Shown in pieces: positions 1-8,933 of a stretch of 64,000 nt of DNA. The DNA is from Actinomadura sp. J1-007. GTDB taxonomy: Bacteria > Actinomycetota > Actinomycetes > Streptosporangiales > Streptosporangiaceae. The translations under genes and the position numbers were made by a program. The stretch is from NCBI RefSeq assembly GCF_009793335.1, contig NZ_WING01000002.1:868001-932000 (forward strand). The letters run 5' to 3'. Under the pieces are notes generated by a model. The model saw nothing but the letters and a program-made list of their open reading frames with translations. It was not told the origin of the DNA and made no database searches. The stretch's first letter is position 1, and the number at the start of each line of letters is the position of its first letter.

Positions 1-132
1 CACGGCGGCCATGTGGTCGGCGTGCTCGGGCCACCGGGCGCTCCACTGGCGGCGCGCCTCGGCGATGGGATCGCGGGGGTCGGGGCTGGGCACGGCCCCA
101 CCGTACTGGGGGCCCTTGACCTGGTCGCGCAC
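1..132 (-). CDS. MarR-family transcriptional regulator (N-terminal part, cut by window edge)
   Basis: The first 132 bases read on the minus strand as an open frame of 44 codons from a GTG at 132 and run off the left edge. The visible peptide begins VRDQVKGPQYGGAVP and continues with DPIAEARRQWSARWPEHADH, which resembles the N-terminus of actinobacterial MarR regulators whose winged-helix part lies further on, outside the window. It is transcribed divergently from icmF, and the 57 bp between the two starts contains inverted repeats that could be its operator. That suggests local control of the mutase gene. There is no convincing Shine-Dalgarno sequence. The DNA-binding domain cannot be seen, so the family call rests on the N-terminal pattern and the context. 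Confidence 0.55.
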   Translation of the reverse strand, partial: MRDQVKGPQYGGAVPSPDPRDPIAEARRQWSARWPEHADHMAAV

Positions 133-148
133 GGCAATTACTTTAGCT

Positions 149-168
149 TCCAAATATTGGATGTCCAA
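149..168. promoter_or_regulatory. Candidate MarR operator between the regulator gene and icmF
   Basis: Three half-sites alternate in orientation: TCCAA (149-153), TTGGA (157-161), TCCAA (164-168). They form two overlapping inverted repeats, TCCAA-ATA-TTGGA and TTGGA-TG-TCCAA. The element is AT-rich against a GC-rich background and lies between divergent genes, just upstream of the icmF ribosome site. Binding by the adjacent MarR protein is inferred. Confidence 0.55.
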
Positions 169-189
169 GAGTCTTTTCGGAGGTCGCCC

Positions 190-3100
190 GTGACGAGCTC
201 GGAACGCCCGGGGGAGACGCCGCTGCACGCGCCGGAGCACCCGGTGCGGTTCGTGACCGCGGCGGCGCTGTTCGACGGGCACGACGCGGCCATCAACATC
301 ATGCGCCGGATCCTCCAGTCCCAGGGCGCGGAGGTCGTCCACCTGGGGCACGACCGGTCCGTGCGCGAGGTCGTGGACGCGGTGCTGGAGGAGGACGCCC
401 ACGGCGTGGCGATCAGCTCCTACCAGGGCGGCCACGTGGAGTACTTCGAGTTCCTCGCGCGCAGCCTGAAGGAGGCCGGGGCCGAGCACGTGCGCGTGTT
501 CGGCGGGGGCGGCGGCGTGATCGTGCACGAGGAGATCGCCCGGCTCGCGGCGGCGAACGTGCGGATCTTCTCGCCGGAGGACGGCCAGCGGCTCGGCCTC
601 CCCGGCATGATCAACGAGCTGGTCCGCGAGTGCGACGTGGACCTCGCCGCCGAGCCCGCGCCCTCCGAGGCCGTCCTCGCCGGGGAGCGCCGGGCCCTCG
701 CCCGCACGATCACCGCGCTCCAGGCCGGGAGGCTGCCGGAGGCCGACCGCGCGGCCCTCGCCGGGGCCGCCGCCGCGCGCCGGGTGCCGGTCCTCGGCAT
801 CACCGGCACCGGCGGGTCGGGCAAGTCGTCGCTCACCGACGAGCTGGTCCGGCGGCTGCGCGTGGACCAGCAGGACAAGCTGCGCGTCGCGGTCCTCGCC
901 GTCGACCCGACGCGGCGGCGCGGCGGCGGTGCGCTGCTCGGCGACCGCATCCGCATGAACGCCCTGGACGGCGACCACGTCTACTTCCGGTCGCTCGCCA
1001 CCCGCGGCGCCCGCGAGCTGCCCGAGCACATCGAGGACATCGTCGCCGCCTGCAAGGCAGCCGGGTACGACCTGGTGATCCTGGAGACGCCCGGGATCGG
1101 GCAGGGCGACGCCGCGATCGTCCCGCTGGCGGACGCCTCGCTGTACGTGATGACGCCCGAGTTCGGCGCCGCGTCCCAGCTGGAGAAGATCGACATGCTG
1201 GACTTCGCGGACGTCGTCGCGATCAACAAGTTCGAGCGGCGCGGGGCGGAGGACGCGCTGCGGGACGTGTCGCGGCAGCTCCTCCGCAACCGCGAGGCGT
1301 TCGGGGCGCGGCCCGAGGACATGCCGGTGTTCGGGACGAGCGCCGCGACGTTCGACGACGACGGCGTCACCGCGCTCTACCAGCACCTCGCCGGGATCCT
1401 CCGCGAGCACGGCCTGCCGCTGGAGCCGGGCACGCTGCCCGAGGCGCGGACCAAGGTGTCCACGGGCGCGGCGCAGGTCGTCCCGCCCGCGCGCGTGCGG
1501 TACCTGTCCGACATCGCCGCGACCGTGCGCGGCTACCACGCCGAGACCGCGAAGCAGGCCGAGGCCGTACGGCGCGTCCAGCGGCTGGACGAGGTCCGCG
1601 CCGAGCTGTCGGACGCCGCCGCGCGCGAGGTCGGGGACCTGCTCGACAAGGCGCGCCGCGACGTGGACCCGGCGAACGCCGAGCTCATCGCGGAATGGCC
1701 CGCCGTCGTCGAGGCGTACTCCGGGGACGAGCAGGTCGTGCGCGTCCGCGACAGGGAGCTGCGGACGGCCCTGACGCGCGAGTCGCTGTCGGGCAGCCGG
1801 ATCCCGCGCGTCGCGCTGCCCCGCTACACCGACCACGGCGAGCTGCTGCGCTTCCTGCGGGCCGAGAACCTCCCGGGGCGGTTCCCGTTCACCGGCGGGG
1901 TGTTCCCGTTCAAGCGCGACAACGAGGACCCCGCGCGCATGTTCGCGGGGGAGGGCGACCCGTTCCGCACCAACCGGCGCTTCAAGCTGCTCGCCGAGGG
2001 GCAGCCCGCGACGCGGCTGTCCACCGCGTTCGACTCGGTCACGCTGTACGGCCGCGACCCCGACGAGCGGCCCGACGTGTACGGCAAGGTCGGCACGTCC
2101 GGCGTGTCCATCGCGACGCTGGACGACATGAAGGCGCTCTACGACGGGTTCGACCTCGCCGCGCCCACGACCTCGGTGTCGATGACGATCAACGGGCCCG
2201 CGCCGACGATCCTGGCGTACTTCCTCAACACCGCGATCGACCAGGGCCTGGACGCGTTCCGCGAGGAGCACGGCCGCGAGCCGGACGGCGCGGAGGCGGC
2301 GCGGATCAGGGCGCGGGTGCTGGCGACCGTGCGCGGCACCGTGCAGGCCGACATCCTCAAGGAGGACCAGGGCCAGAACACCTGCATCTTCTCCACCGAG
2401 TTCTCGCTGCGGATGATGGGCGACATCCAGCAGTGGTTCATCGACAACGGGGTCCGCAACTTCTACTCGGTCTCGATCTCCGGCTACCACATCGCCGAGG
2501 CCGGGGCGAACCCGATCAGCCAGCTCGCGTTCACGCTCGCCAACGGGTTCACCTACGTCGAGTCGTACCTCGCGCGCGGGATGGACGTGGACGACTTCGC
2601 GCCCAACCTGTCGTTCTTCTTCTCCAACGGGATGGACCCCGAGTACAGCGTGCTCGGCCGCGTCGCCCGCCGGATCTGGGCCGTCGCGATGCGCGACCGG
2701 TACGGCGCGAACGAGCGCAGCCAGAAGCTGAAGTACCACGTGCAGACGTCGGGCCGGTCGCTGCACGCCCAGGAGATGCACTTCAACGACATCCGCACGA
2801 CGCTCCAGGCGCTCATCGCGATCTACGACAACTGCAACAGCCTGCACACCAACGCCTACGACGAGGCGGTCACCACCCCGACGGCCGCGTCGGTGCGCCG
2901 CGCCCTGGCCATCCAGATGATCATCAACCGGGAGTGGGGCCTGGCGATGAACGAGAACCCGCTCCAGGGCTCGTTCGTCATCGACGAGCTGACCGACCTG
3001 GTCGAGGAGGCGGTGCTCACCGAGTTCGACCGGATCAGCGAGCGCGGCGGCGTGCTCGGCGCGATGGAGACCGGCTACCAGCGCGGCCGCATCCAGGACG

Positions 3101-3435
3101 AGTCGATGCTGTACGAGCGGCGCAAGCACGACGGGTCGCTGCCGATCATCGGCGTCAACACGTTCCGCGGGCCGGAGGACGGCGCGGAGGCGGGCGGGGC
3201 GATCGAGCTGGCCCGCGCGACCGAGGGAGAGAAGCGCTCGCAGCTCGACCGGGTGCGCGCCTTCCAGGCCGCCCACCGCGAGGAGGCGCTCGGCGCGCTC
3301 GCCGCGCTCAAGGACGCCGCCCGTTCCGGCGAGAACGTGTTCGCGGTGCTGATGGACGCGGCCCGGGTGTGCAGCCTCCAGCAGATCACCGACGCGTTCT
3401 TCGAGGTCGGCGGGCAGTACCGGCGGAACGTGTGA
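190..3435 (+). CDS. icmF: Fused isobutyryl-CoA mutase IcmF (B12 domain + G-protein chaperone + mutase)
   Basis: Adenosylcobalamin-dependent interconversion of isobutyryl-CoA and n-butyryl-CoA, in the cytosol. The 1081-residue protein has the three-part IcmF order. An N-terminal cobalamin-binding domain carries a DGHDAA histidine motif (about residues 28-33). A MeaB-like GTPase chaperone follows, with P-loop GTGGSGKSS near residue 206, then ETPGIGQGD and NKFE. The TIM-barrel mutase is C-terminal, with QTSGRSLHAQE and SLHTNAYDEA. This length is normal for IcmF. The frame is open upstream to position 13, but GTG 190 is chosen because GGAGG (179-183) lies six bases before it and the B12 domain follows directly. 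The BtuF-like gene overlaps its stop by four bases (GTGA). Control by the divergent MarR gene is likely. Confidence 0.95.
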   Translation: MTSSERPGETPLHAPEHPVRFVTAAALFDGHDAAINIMRRILQSQGAEVVHLGHDRSVREVVDAVLEEDAHGVAISSYQGGHVEYFEFLARSLKEAGAEHVRVFGGGGGVIVHEEIARLAAANVRIFSPEDGQRLGLPGMINELVRECDVDLAAEPAPSEAVLAGERRALARTITALQAGRLPEADRAALAGAAAARRVPVLGITGTGGSGKSSLTDELVRRLRVDQQDKLRVAVLAVDPTRRRGGGALLGDRIRMNALDGDHVYFRSLATRGARELPEHIEDIVAACKAAGYDLVILETPGIGQGDAAIVPLADASLYVMTPEFGAASQLEKIDMLDFADVVAINKFERRGAEDALRDVSRQLLRNREAFGARPEDMPVFGTSAATFDDDGVTALYQHLAGILREHGLPLEPGTLPEARTKVSTGAAQVVPPARVRYLSDIAATVRGYHAETAKQAEAVRRVQRLDEVRAELSDAAAREVGDLLDKARRDVDPANAELIAEWPAVVEAYSGDEQVVRVRDRELRTALTRESLSGSRIPRVALPRYTDHGELLRFLRAENLPGRFPFTGGVFPFKRDNEDPARMFAGEGDPFRTNRRFKLLAEGQPATRLSTAFDSVTLYGRDPDERPDVYGKVGTSGVSIATLDDMKALYDGFDLAAPTTSVSMTINGPAPTILAYFLNTAIDQGLDAFREEHGREPDGAEAARIRARVLATVRGTVQADILKEDQGQNTCIFSTEFSLRMMGDIQQWFIDNGVRNFYSVSISGYHIAEAGANPISQLAFTLANGFTYVESYLARGMDVDDFAPNLSFFFSNGMDPEYSVLGRVARRIWAVAMRDRYGANERSQKLKYHVQTSGRSLHAQEMHFNDIRTTLQALIAIYDNCNSLHTNAYDEAVTTPTAASVRRALAIQMIINREWGLAMNENPLQGSFVIDELTDLVEEAVLTEFDRISERGGVLGAMETGYQRGRIQDESMLYERRKHDGSLPIIGVNTFRGPEDGAEAGGAIELARATEGEKRSQLDRVRAFQAAHREEALGALAALKDAARSGENVFAVLMDAARVCSLQQITDAFFEVGGQYRRNV

Positions 3436-4241
3436 CGCCCGTCCCCCGCGACGACACCGGCGCGCCCGTCCCGGTCCCGGAACGGGTGCGCCGCGTCGTC
3501 TCGCTCGTCCCGTCGCTGACCGAGACCGTCGCGGCGTCCGCGCCCGGCCTGCTCGCCGGGGCGACCGACTGGTGCACGCACCCGGAGGGGCTCGACGTCC
3601 CGCGGGTGCGCGGCACGAAGAACCCCGACCTCGAACGCGTCGCCGCGCTGCGCCCGGACGTCGTCCTCGGCAACGCCGAGGAGAACCGCGCGCCGGACGT
3701 CGAGGCGCTGCGGGCGGCGGGCGTCCCCGTCTGGATGACCGACGTCCGCACCGTGGACGGGGCCCTGGAGTCGCTGCGCCGGATGCTCGCCGAGGCGTGC
3801 CGCGTCCCGCCCCCGCCGTGGCTGGACGAGGCGGAGCGGGCCTGGGCGGCGGTCGGGCCGCCCGCGCGCCGCCGCGCCGCCGTCATCCCGGTCTGGCGGC
3901 GGCCCTGGATGGTCGTCGGCCGCGACACGTTCGCCGGGGACGTGCTGGCGCGGCTCGGCGTCGCCAACGTGTACTCCGGCCACGCGGAGCGCTACCCGAA
4001 GATCCCGCTGCCCGAGCTGAACGCGTCCGGCGCCGACCTGGTCGTGCTGCCGGACGAGCCGTACCGGTTCACCGCCGACGACGGCCCCGAGGCGTTCCCG
4101 GGCGTCCCCGCCGCGCTCGTCGACGGCCGCCTCCTCACCTGGTACGGCCCGTCCCTGGCGGACGCCCCCCGCGCCCTCGCCGAACGGCTCGCCCCGGCGA
4201 ACCTCGTCACGCACCGGACGGGGCCCGCGGGCGCCGTCTGA
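3432..4241 (+). CDS. Cytosolic BtuF-like helical-backbone metal/cobalamin receptor
   Basis: A 269-residue protein of the periplasmic-binding-protein fold seen in BtuF. Recognisable blocks are VVSLVPSLTETV, the DWCTHPEG segment, RGTKNPDLERVAALRPDVV and a C-terminal ADLVVLPDEPY. It starts at GTG 3432, giving a GTGA overlap with the icmF stop, so translation is probably coupled. Unlike true transport receptors it has no signal peptide, lipobox or membrane segment and no permease or ATPase neighbours. It therefore looks cytosolic. Coupling to a B12 enzyme suggests corrinoid handling, but that role is inferred from position; a different metal-chelate ligand is possible. Confidence 0.75.
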   Translation: MTPVPRDDTGAPVPVPERVRRVVSLVPSLTETVAASAPGLLAGATDWCTHPEGLDVPRVRGTKNPDLERVAALRPDVVLGNAEENRAPDVEALRAAGVPVWMTDVRTVDGALESLRRMLAEACRVPPPPWLDEAERAWAAVGPPARRRAAVIPVWRRPWMVVGRDTFAGDVLARLGVANVYSGHAERYPKIPLPELNASGADLVVLPDEPYRFTADDGPEAFPGVPAALVDGRLLTWYGPSLADAPRALAERLAPANLVTHRTGPAGAV

Positions 4242-4268
4242 CGCCTGAGGCGGGTGGCCCGGGACCGG

Positions 4269-5447
4269 TCAGGGGGCCGCGGAGCGCCTGCGGTGGGCGA
4301 CGGCCACGGCGGCCGTCAGCAGCCCGTCCGCCGTGGTCACGTCCACGCCGGTCAGCGCGTGGACGCGGGCCAGCCGGTTGTCGACGGTGTTCGGGTGGAC
4401 GGCGAGCGCGCGGGCGGCGCGGCGGCGGTCGAAGTCGTGCGCGAAGTAGGCGAGCAGCGTGTCCCACAGCTCGCCGCGCCCGCGCAGCGGCGCCATCGCG
4501 CCGAGCAGGACCGGCGCGGCGGGCGAGTCGGCGCCGAGGTGGTAGTCCAGCGCCACGTCCTCCAGCCGGTACGGTCCGGGCGGGCGGCCCGTCCCGCGCA
4601 CGATCCCGAGGACGCGGCGCGCCGCCGACGCCGCCTCCGGCGCGTCCGCGGGCGAGCGGACCGTCTCGGCGGCGAGCGTGACGGGGCCGCCCGCCGCGCT
4701 CTCGACCCGCGCCGCGAGCACGGCGAGGTCGACCGTGCCGGTGAGCAGCAGCACCCCGCCGGACGAGCGCAGGTCGGCGGGCGGCGCGTCCCCGTAGAGC
4801 CGCTCCAGCTCGTCCAGGATGCGCCGCGCCCGCCGGTGCGCCGCGACGCGCCGGGTGGCCGGCTCCGCGCCGCCGGACGGGGGGAGTTCGAGCACGACCA
4901 GGGTGAGGACGGCGGGCACCTCGCCCTGGAAGTGGGCGACGACGCGGGACGGGTCGCCGGCGAGGAGGGCGGAGACGGCGCGGGCGCCGCTGCGGTCGTA
5001 CTCGACGGCGGCGGTGCGGGCGTGCTCGTCGTACCCGGCGGCGCCCGCCTCCTGGATCGAGTCGTAGACGCCGTGGGCGCGGCGCATCGCGGGCCCGAGC
5101 GCGCCCGGATCGCCGGCGAGGGCGCGGCCCAGCTCGTCCCACAGCAGGTAGAGGCAGCCGTGGAACGCCCGCACGTACTCCTGGAACGGCAGCTCCTCGG
5201 CCGCGCGCTCGCGGGCGCGCTCGCGGATCAGCCGCAGGTCGGCGTCCGGCGGGTCCTGGCCGAGCAGCGAGCCGAGCATCAGCCGCAGCGCCATCCGGCA
5301 CGTGCTCGCCATGACCGTCTGCAACTGGAGCGGGATCCGGCCGCCGTACAGCGGGGACTCCTCGGCGTAGCCCGCGACCACGGCGCGCGCCAGCGCGGGC
5401 ACCCGGGGTTCCAGCCGCCGGACGACGTCGGCGTAGCGCTCGGTCAC
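4269..5447 (-). CDS. PucR/CdaR-family transcriptional regulator
   Basis: A 392-residue protein. The N-terminal two thirds is a helical and mixed sensor region typical of actinobacterial PucR-like regulators. The C-terminus carries the PucR helix-turn-helix: LLAYFAHDFDRRRAARAL followed by AVHPNTVDNRLARVHALTG. The start is GTG 5447, preceded by GGAGGG at suitable spacing. It faces away from the crotonase/CoA-transferase/MFS/acyl-CoA dehydrogenase cluster, with a palindrome (5461-5476) in the shared promoter region. The natural inference is that it senses an acyl-CoA or its precursor and controls that cluster. No ligand can be read from the sequence. Confidence 0.85.
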   Translation of the reverse strand: MTERYADVVRRLEPRVPALARAVVAGYAEESPLYGGRIPLQLQTVMASTCRMALRLMLGSLLGQDPPDADLRLIRERARERAAEELPFQEYVRAFHGCLYLLWDELGRALAGDPGALGPAMRRAHGVYDSIQEAGAAGYDEHARTAAVEYDRSGARAVSALLAGDPSRVVAHFQGEVPAVLTLVVLELPPSGGAEPATRRVAAHRRARRILDELERLYGDAPPADLRSSGGVLLLTGTVDLAVLAARVESAAGGPVTLAAETVRSPADAPEAASAARRVLGIVRGTGRPPGPYRLEDVALDYHLGADSPAAPVLLGAMAPLRGRGELWDTLLAYFAHDFDRRRAARALAVHPNTVDNRLARVHALTGVDVTTADGLLTAAVAVAHRRRSAAP

Positions 5448-5460
5448 GCGCCCTCCGTTT

Positions 5461-5476
5461 CTGTGAGTCGTCACAG
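5461..5476. promoter_or_regulatory. Candidate operator palindrome for the divergent PucR/catabolic promoters
   Basis: CTGTGAGTCGTCACAG is a perfect 6-bp inverted repeat (CTGTGA / TCACAG) around a 4-bp centre. It lies 14 bp upstream of the regulator's GTG and about 90 bp upstream of the crotonase start. The palindrome is plain in the sequence; its use as a regulator site is inferred from position. Confidence 0.5.
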
Positions 5477-5565
5477 CATATTGAGGGTTCGGCTGTGCCA
5501 GATCCTGCTGGCCGGGGGCGGCGCGCGTCGCGAGCCTGGTGACCACGCAGAAGGAGGTCACGTCC

Positions 5566-6360
5566 TTGCCCGAGACCGTGCTGTACGAGGTGGCCGGCGG
5601 CGTCGCCACGATCACCCTGAACCGACCCGAGCGCCGCAACGCCCTGTCCCGCGAGCTGTCGCGCGCCCTCGCCGACGCGGTCGAGGCCGCCGCGGGCGAC
5701 GGCGCCGTCCGGGCCGCCGTGCTCACCGGGGCGGGCGGAGCGTTCTGCGTCGGCGCCGACCTCGCGGGCGCCCCCGAGACCCGCGCCCTGACCGGAACGT
5801 CGGCGGACGGCGACCGGACCCGGCTGATCGCGGGCACCCGCGCCGCCGTGCTGCTGCACGAGATGCCGAAGCCGGTCGTCGCCGCGATCCCGGGCGCGTG
5901 CGCGGGCGCCGGGCTGTCGCTCGCGATGGCCTGCGACCTGCGGTACGCCGCCGACACCGCCGTGCTCAACACCGCGTTCGTGGACGCCGCGCTGCCCGGC
6001 GACCTCGGGATGGCGTGGTTCCTGACCCGCGCGGTCGGCCCCGCCCGCGCCCGCGAGCTGCTCCTGCTGCCCGGGAGGATGCGCGCGGACGCCGCCGCGG
6101 CGGCCGGGCTCGTCCACGGCGTCGTCCCGGCGGGCGGCCTCGCCGCGCACGCCGCCGGGATCGCCGGACGGCTCGCCGCCAAGGCGCCGCTCGCCGTCGC
6201 CGACGCCAAGCGCGACCTGCTCGACGCGCAGGCCCTGCCGCTCGGCGACTACCTCAGGTCGGAGGCCGACCGGATGGTCCGGTGCGCGCACAGCGCCGAC
6301 GCCCGCGAGGCCGCCGCCGCGTTCCTCGCCAAGCGCGCCCCGCGCTTCGAGGGGCGGTGA
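5566..6360 (+). CDS. Enoyl-CoA hydratase/isomerase (crotonase) family protein
   Basis: A 264-residue crotonase-fold protein. The two oxyanion-hole segments are visible as GAGGAFCVGADLAG and PGACAGAGLSLAMACDLRYA, and the trimerisation region follows. The acidic residue that enoyl-CoA hydratases carry in the GGGCE block is serine here (AGAGLSL), and the later segment reads ALPGDLGM. Classical hydratase activity is therefore doubtful, and an isomerase, hydrolase or lyase role is possible. Start TTG 5566 is preferred because AAGGAGG (5551-5557) is eight bases upstream; an in-frame GTG at 5539 would add nine residues lacking a ribosome site. The CoA-transferase gene follows within a few bases, suggesting one acyl-CoA pathway. 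Confidence 0.85.
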   Translation: MPETVLYEVAGGVATITLNRPERRNALSRELSRALADAVEAAAGDGAVRAAVLTGAGGAFCVGADLAGAPETRALTGTSADGDRTRLIAGTRAAVLLHEMPKPVVAAIPGACAGAGLSLAMACDLRYAADTAVLNTAFVDAALPGDLGMAWFLTRAVGPARARELLLLPGRMRADAAAAAGLVHGVVPAGGLAAHAAGIAGRLAAKAPLAVADAKRDLLDAQALPLGDYLRSEADRMVRCAHSADAREAAAAFLAKRAPRFEGR

Positions 6361-6365
6361 CCGGC

Positions 6366-7523
6366 GTGAGCGCGCCCCTCGAAGGGATCAGGGTCGTCGA
6401 CTTCGGCCAGTACATCGCCGTGCCCGGCGGCACCCAGACCCTCGCCGACCTCGGCGCGGACGTGGTCAAGGTGGAACCGCCGGCGGGCGACCAGGCCCGC
6501 TCGATCGGCGCCTACGGCGAGGCGATCATGCGCGGCTACAACCGCGGCAAGCGCGCCGTGGTGCTCGACCTGCGGGACCCGGCCGGCCGCGCGACCGCGC
6601 TGCGGCTCGCCGCGTCCGCCGACGTCGTCACGCAGAACCTGCGGCCCGGCGTGCTCGCCGGGTTCGGGCTCGGGCCCGCCGACGTCCGCGCGGTCAACCC
6701 CGGCATCGTCTACCTCACCGTCTCCGGCTTCGGGCTGGACGGCCCGTCCCGCGCCCGGCCCGGCCTGGACATCGCCGCGCAGGCCGAGAGCGGGATCATG
6801 ACGGTCACCGGCGAGGGCGGCGGCGAGCCGCAGCGCGTCGGGTTCCCCGTCGTCGACCACGCGACGTCCCTGGTCGTCGCGCAGGCGGTCCTCGCCGCGC
6901 TGCTGCGCAGGCACCGCACCGGCGAGGGCGACGAGATCGAGGTGTCGCTGCTGGACGTCGCCGTCCACATGCAGATGGTCAACTGGGGCGAGTACGGCAT
7001 CACCGGCGCCGAGCCGGTTCGCAAGGGCAACGGCCAGCCGACCGCCGCGCCCGCCGCCGACGTCGTCGCGACCTCCGACGGGGGCATCGTCATCTCGGCC
7101 TACACCCAGGAGAAGTTCGCCGCGCTGTGCGAGCTGATCGGGCGGCCGGAGATGGCCGCCGACCCCCGCTTCGCCGACAACCCCGCCCGCGTCGCGAACC
7201 GCCCGGCGCTGCTGGCCGCGCTGTCCGAGGCGTTCGGCCGCCTGACCTCCGACCGCGCCGTGGCCGCGCTCGCCGGCGCCGGGATCGTCGCGGGCGCCGT
7301 CCGCGGCTACGGCCAGGTCAGGAACGCCCCCGACGTCGTCGCGTCCGGCGTCTTCGTCACCGCGACCGCCGCCGACGGCACCGGCTACGAGATCCCCGGG
7401 CTGCCCTACCGGTCGGCCCGCTACGGACGTCCCGCCGCGAACGACCACGTCCCCGCCCTGGGCGAGCACCACGACGCCGTCCTCGCCGAGCTGGGCACTC
7501 CCGAGCCCGGCGCCCCCGCGTAG
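6366..7523 (+). CDS. CaiB/BaiF family (class III) CoA-transferase
   Basis: A 385-residue class III CoA-transferase: N-terminal LEGIRVVDFGQYIAVPGGTQ, then LADLGADVVKVEPPAGD, NRGKRAVVLDLRDP and QNLRPGVLAGFG, all hallmarks of the family. Asp in FPVVDHAT is a plausible catalytic nucleophile. The family moves CoA between carboxylic acids through mixed-anhydride and glutamyl/aspartyl intermediates. GTG 6366 gives the usual start (VSAPLEGIRVV) about 11 bases after AGGGG; a GTG at 6357 overlapping the previous stop is the alternative. Together with the crotonase, MFS carrier and dehydrogenases it probably activates and degrades an imported carboxylic acid, identity unknown. Confidence 0.9.
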   Translation: MSAPLEGIRVVDFGQYIAVPGGTQTLADLGADVVKVEPPAGDQARSIGAYGEAIMRGYNRGKRAVVLDLRDPAGRATALRLAASADVVTQNLRPGVLAGFGLGPADVRAVNPGIVYLTVSGFGLDGPSRARPGLDIAAQAESGIMTVTGEGGGEPQRVGFPVVDHATSLVVAQAVLAALLRRHRTGEGDEIEVSLLDVAVHMQMVNWGEYGITGAEPVRKGNGQPTAAPAADVVATSDGGIVISAYTQEKFAALCELIGRPEMAADPRFADNPARVANRPALLAALSEAFGRLTSDRAVAALAGAGIVAGAVRGYGQVRNAPDVVASGVFVTATAADGTGYEIPGLPYRSARYGRPAANDHVPALGEHHDAVLAELGTPEPGAPA

Positions 7524-7575
7524 ATCCCGCTCCGCCCCCCGCCCCGGTCCTCACCCCCACCCCCTCGGAGGCCCC

Positions 7576-8933
7576 ATGGCACTGGAAAGCCAGGCCGCCC
7601 CGGCGCGCGGCCCCGGCGCCCGCCGCGACGTCCGGGCGACGCGCAGGCGCGGCTGGACGGTCACCGTCCTGTTCCTGCTCTTCATGCTGATCAACTTCGC
7701 GGACAAGGCCGTCACCGGGCTCGCGGGCGTCGAGATCAAACGCGACCTCGGCCTCGGCGAGCAGGAGTTCGGGCTCGTCCAGAGCAGCTTCTTCTGGCTG
7801 TTCGCGGTCGGCGCGATCACCGTCGGCGGGCTCAGCGACCGGATCCGCGCCCGCTGGCTCGTCGCCGGGCTCATGCTGCTGTGGTGCCTCAGCCTGGTGC
7901 CGCTCGCCGGGAGCGTCGGCCTGGTCGTGCTCATCGCGTGCCGCGCCACGCTCGGCTTCGCCGAGGGCCCCGCGCCCGCCCTCGCCAACCGGATCGTGCA
8001 CACCTGGTTCCCGGCGCGCGAGCGCGGCCTGCCGAGCTCGGTCGTCATCACCGGCGCGTCGCTCGGCCCGCTGATCGCCGCCCCCACGCTGAGCCGGCTG
8101 ATCGACGCCTACTCCTGGCACACCGCGTTCCTCGTCCTCGCGGCCGTCGGCCTGCTGTGGCTGGTGCTGTGGCTGACGCTCGGCGGGGAGGGCCCGGAGG
8201 GGGCGCCCGGGACGGGCGAGGCGACCGCGGCGGCGGTGACGCTGCCCGCCCGCGTGCCGTACCGCATGATCTTCACGTCCGGGACCGTGCTCGGCCTGAT
8301 GGCGATGTCGTTCTGCTCGTACATGAGCACGACGCTGAAGGTGAGCTGGCTGCCGCTCTACCTCAAGGAGGGCCTCGGCTACCGGTCCGGCACCGCGAGC
8401 CTCCTGGTCACCCTGCCGTACGGGGCGGCGGTCGCGCTCACCCTCGCGGTCGGCTGGTACTCGGGGCGGCTGGTCCGCCGCGGCGTGTCCAGCCGGATCG
8501 CGCGCGGCCTGCTGTCGGGCGGCCTCATCGCGGCGGCCGGGGCGTGCATGGTCCTGTTCACCCAGATCGGCAAGGGACCGCTCCAGATGGCGGTGCTGAC
8601 GCTGGCGTTCTCGCTCAACACCGCCGCGTGGGGCGTGGTCGTGTCCGCGCTGTCGGACGTGGTCCCGCGCGCCCAGCGCGGCACGGCGCTCGGCGCGTTC
8701 GTCGCGGTCTACAGCATGGGCGGCGTGCTGGCCCCGATCATGCTCGGCTCGTTCGTCGGCTCGGCCGCGACCAAGGCCGAGGGGTACGGCCACGGGTTCC
8801 TCGCCACCGGCGTGATCATGCTCGTCGGGGCGCTCGCCGCGCTCCCGTTCGTCAACCCGAACGCGACGCCCGCAGGATCGCGGACGCGGCCGGCGCGGCG
8901 CCCGCGCCCGGCACGGAAGGAGAAGGCCGATGA
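7576..8933 (+). CDS. MFS transporter, probable carboxylate carrier (apparent -1 frameshift near 8856)
   Basis: Twelve-helix major facilitator protein, about 452 residues when repaired. Visible features are TM1 (TVLFLLFMLINFADKA), the loop GGLSDRIRARW after TM2, and alternating hydrophobic segments to about 8850. As written the frame runs without a stop into the downstream genes. Adding one base at the CCC run 8856-8858 gives FVNPERDARRIADAAG and a TGA at 8931-8933 that overlaps the next ATG in an ATGA junction. I take that as the true end. Start ATG 7576 follows GGAGG by four bases. The anion/cation symporter-like look and the neighbours suggest uptake of an organic acid fed to the CoA-transferase; the substrate is not readable. 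Confidence 0.85.
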
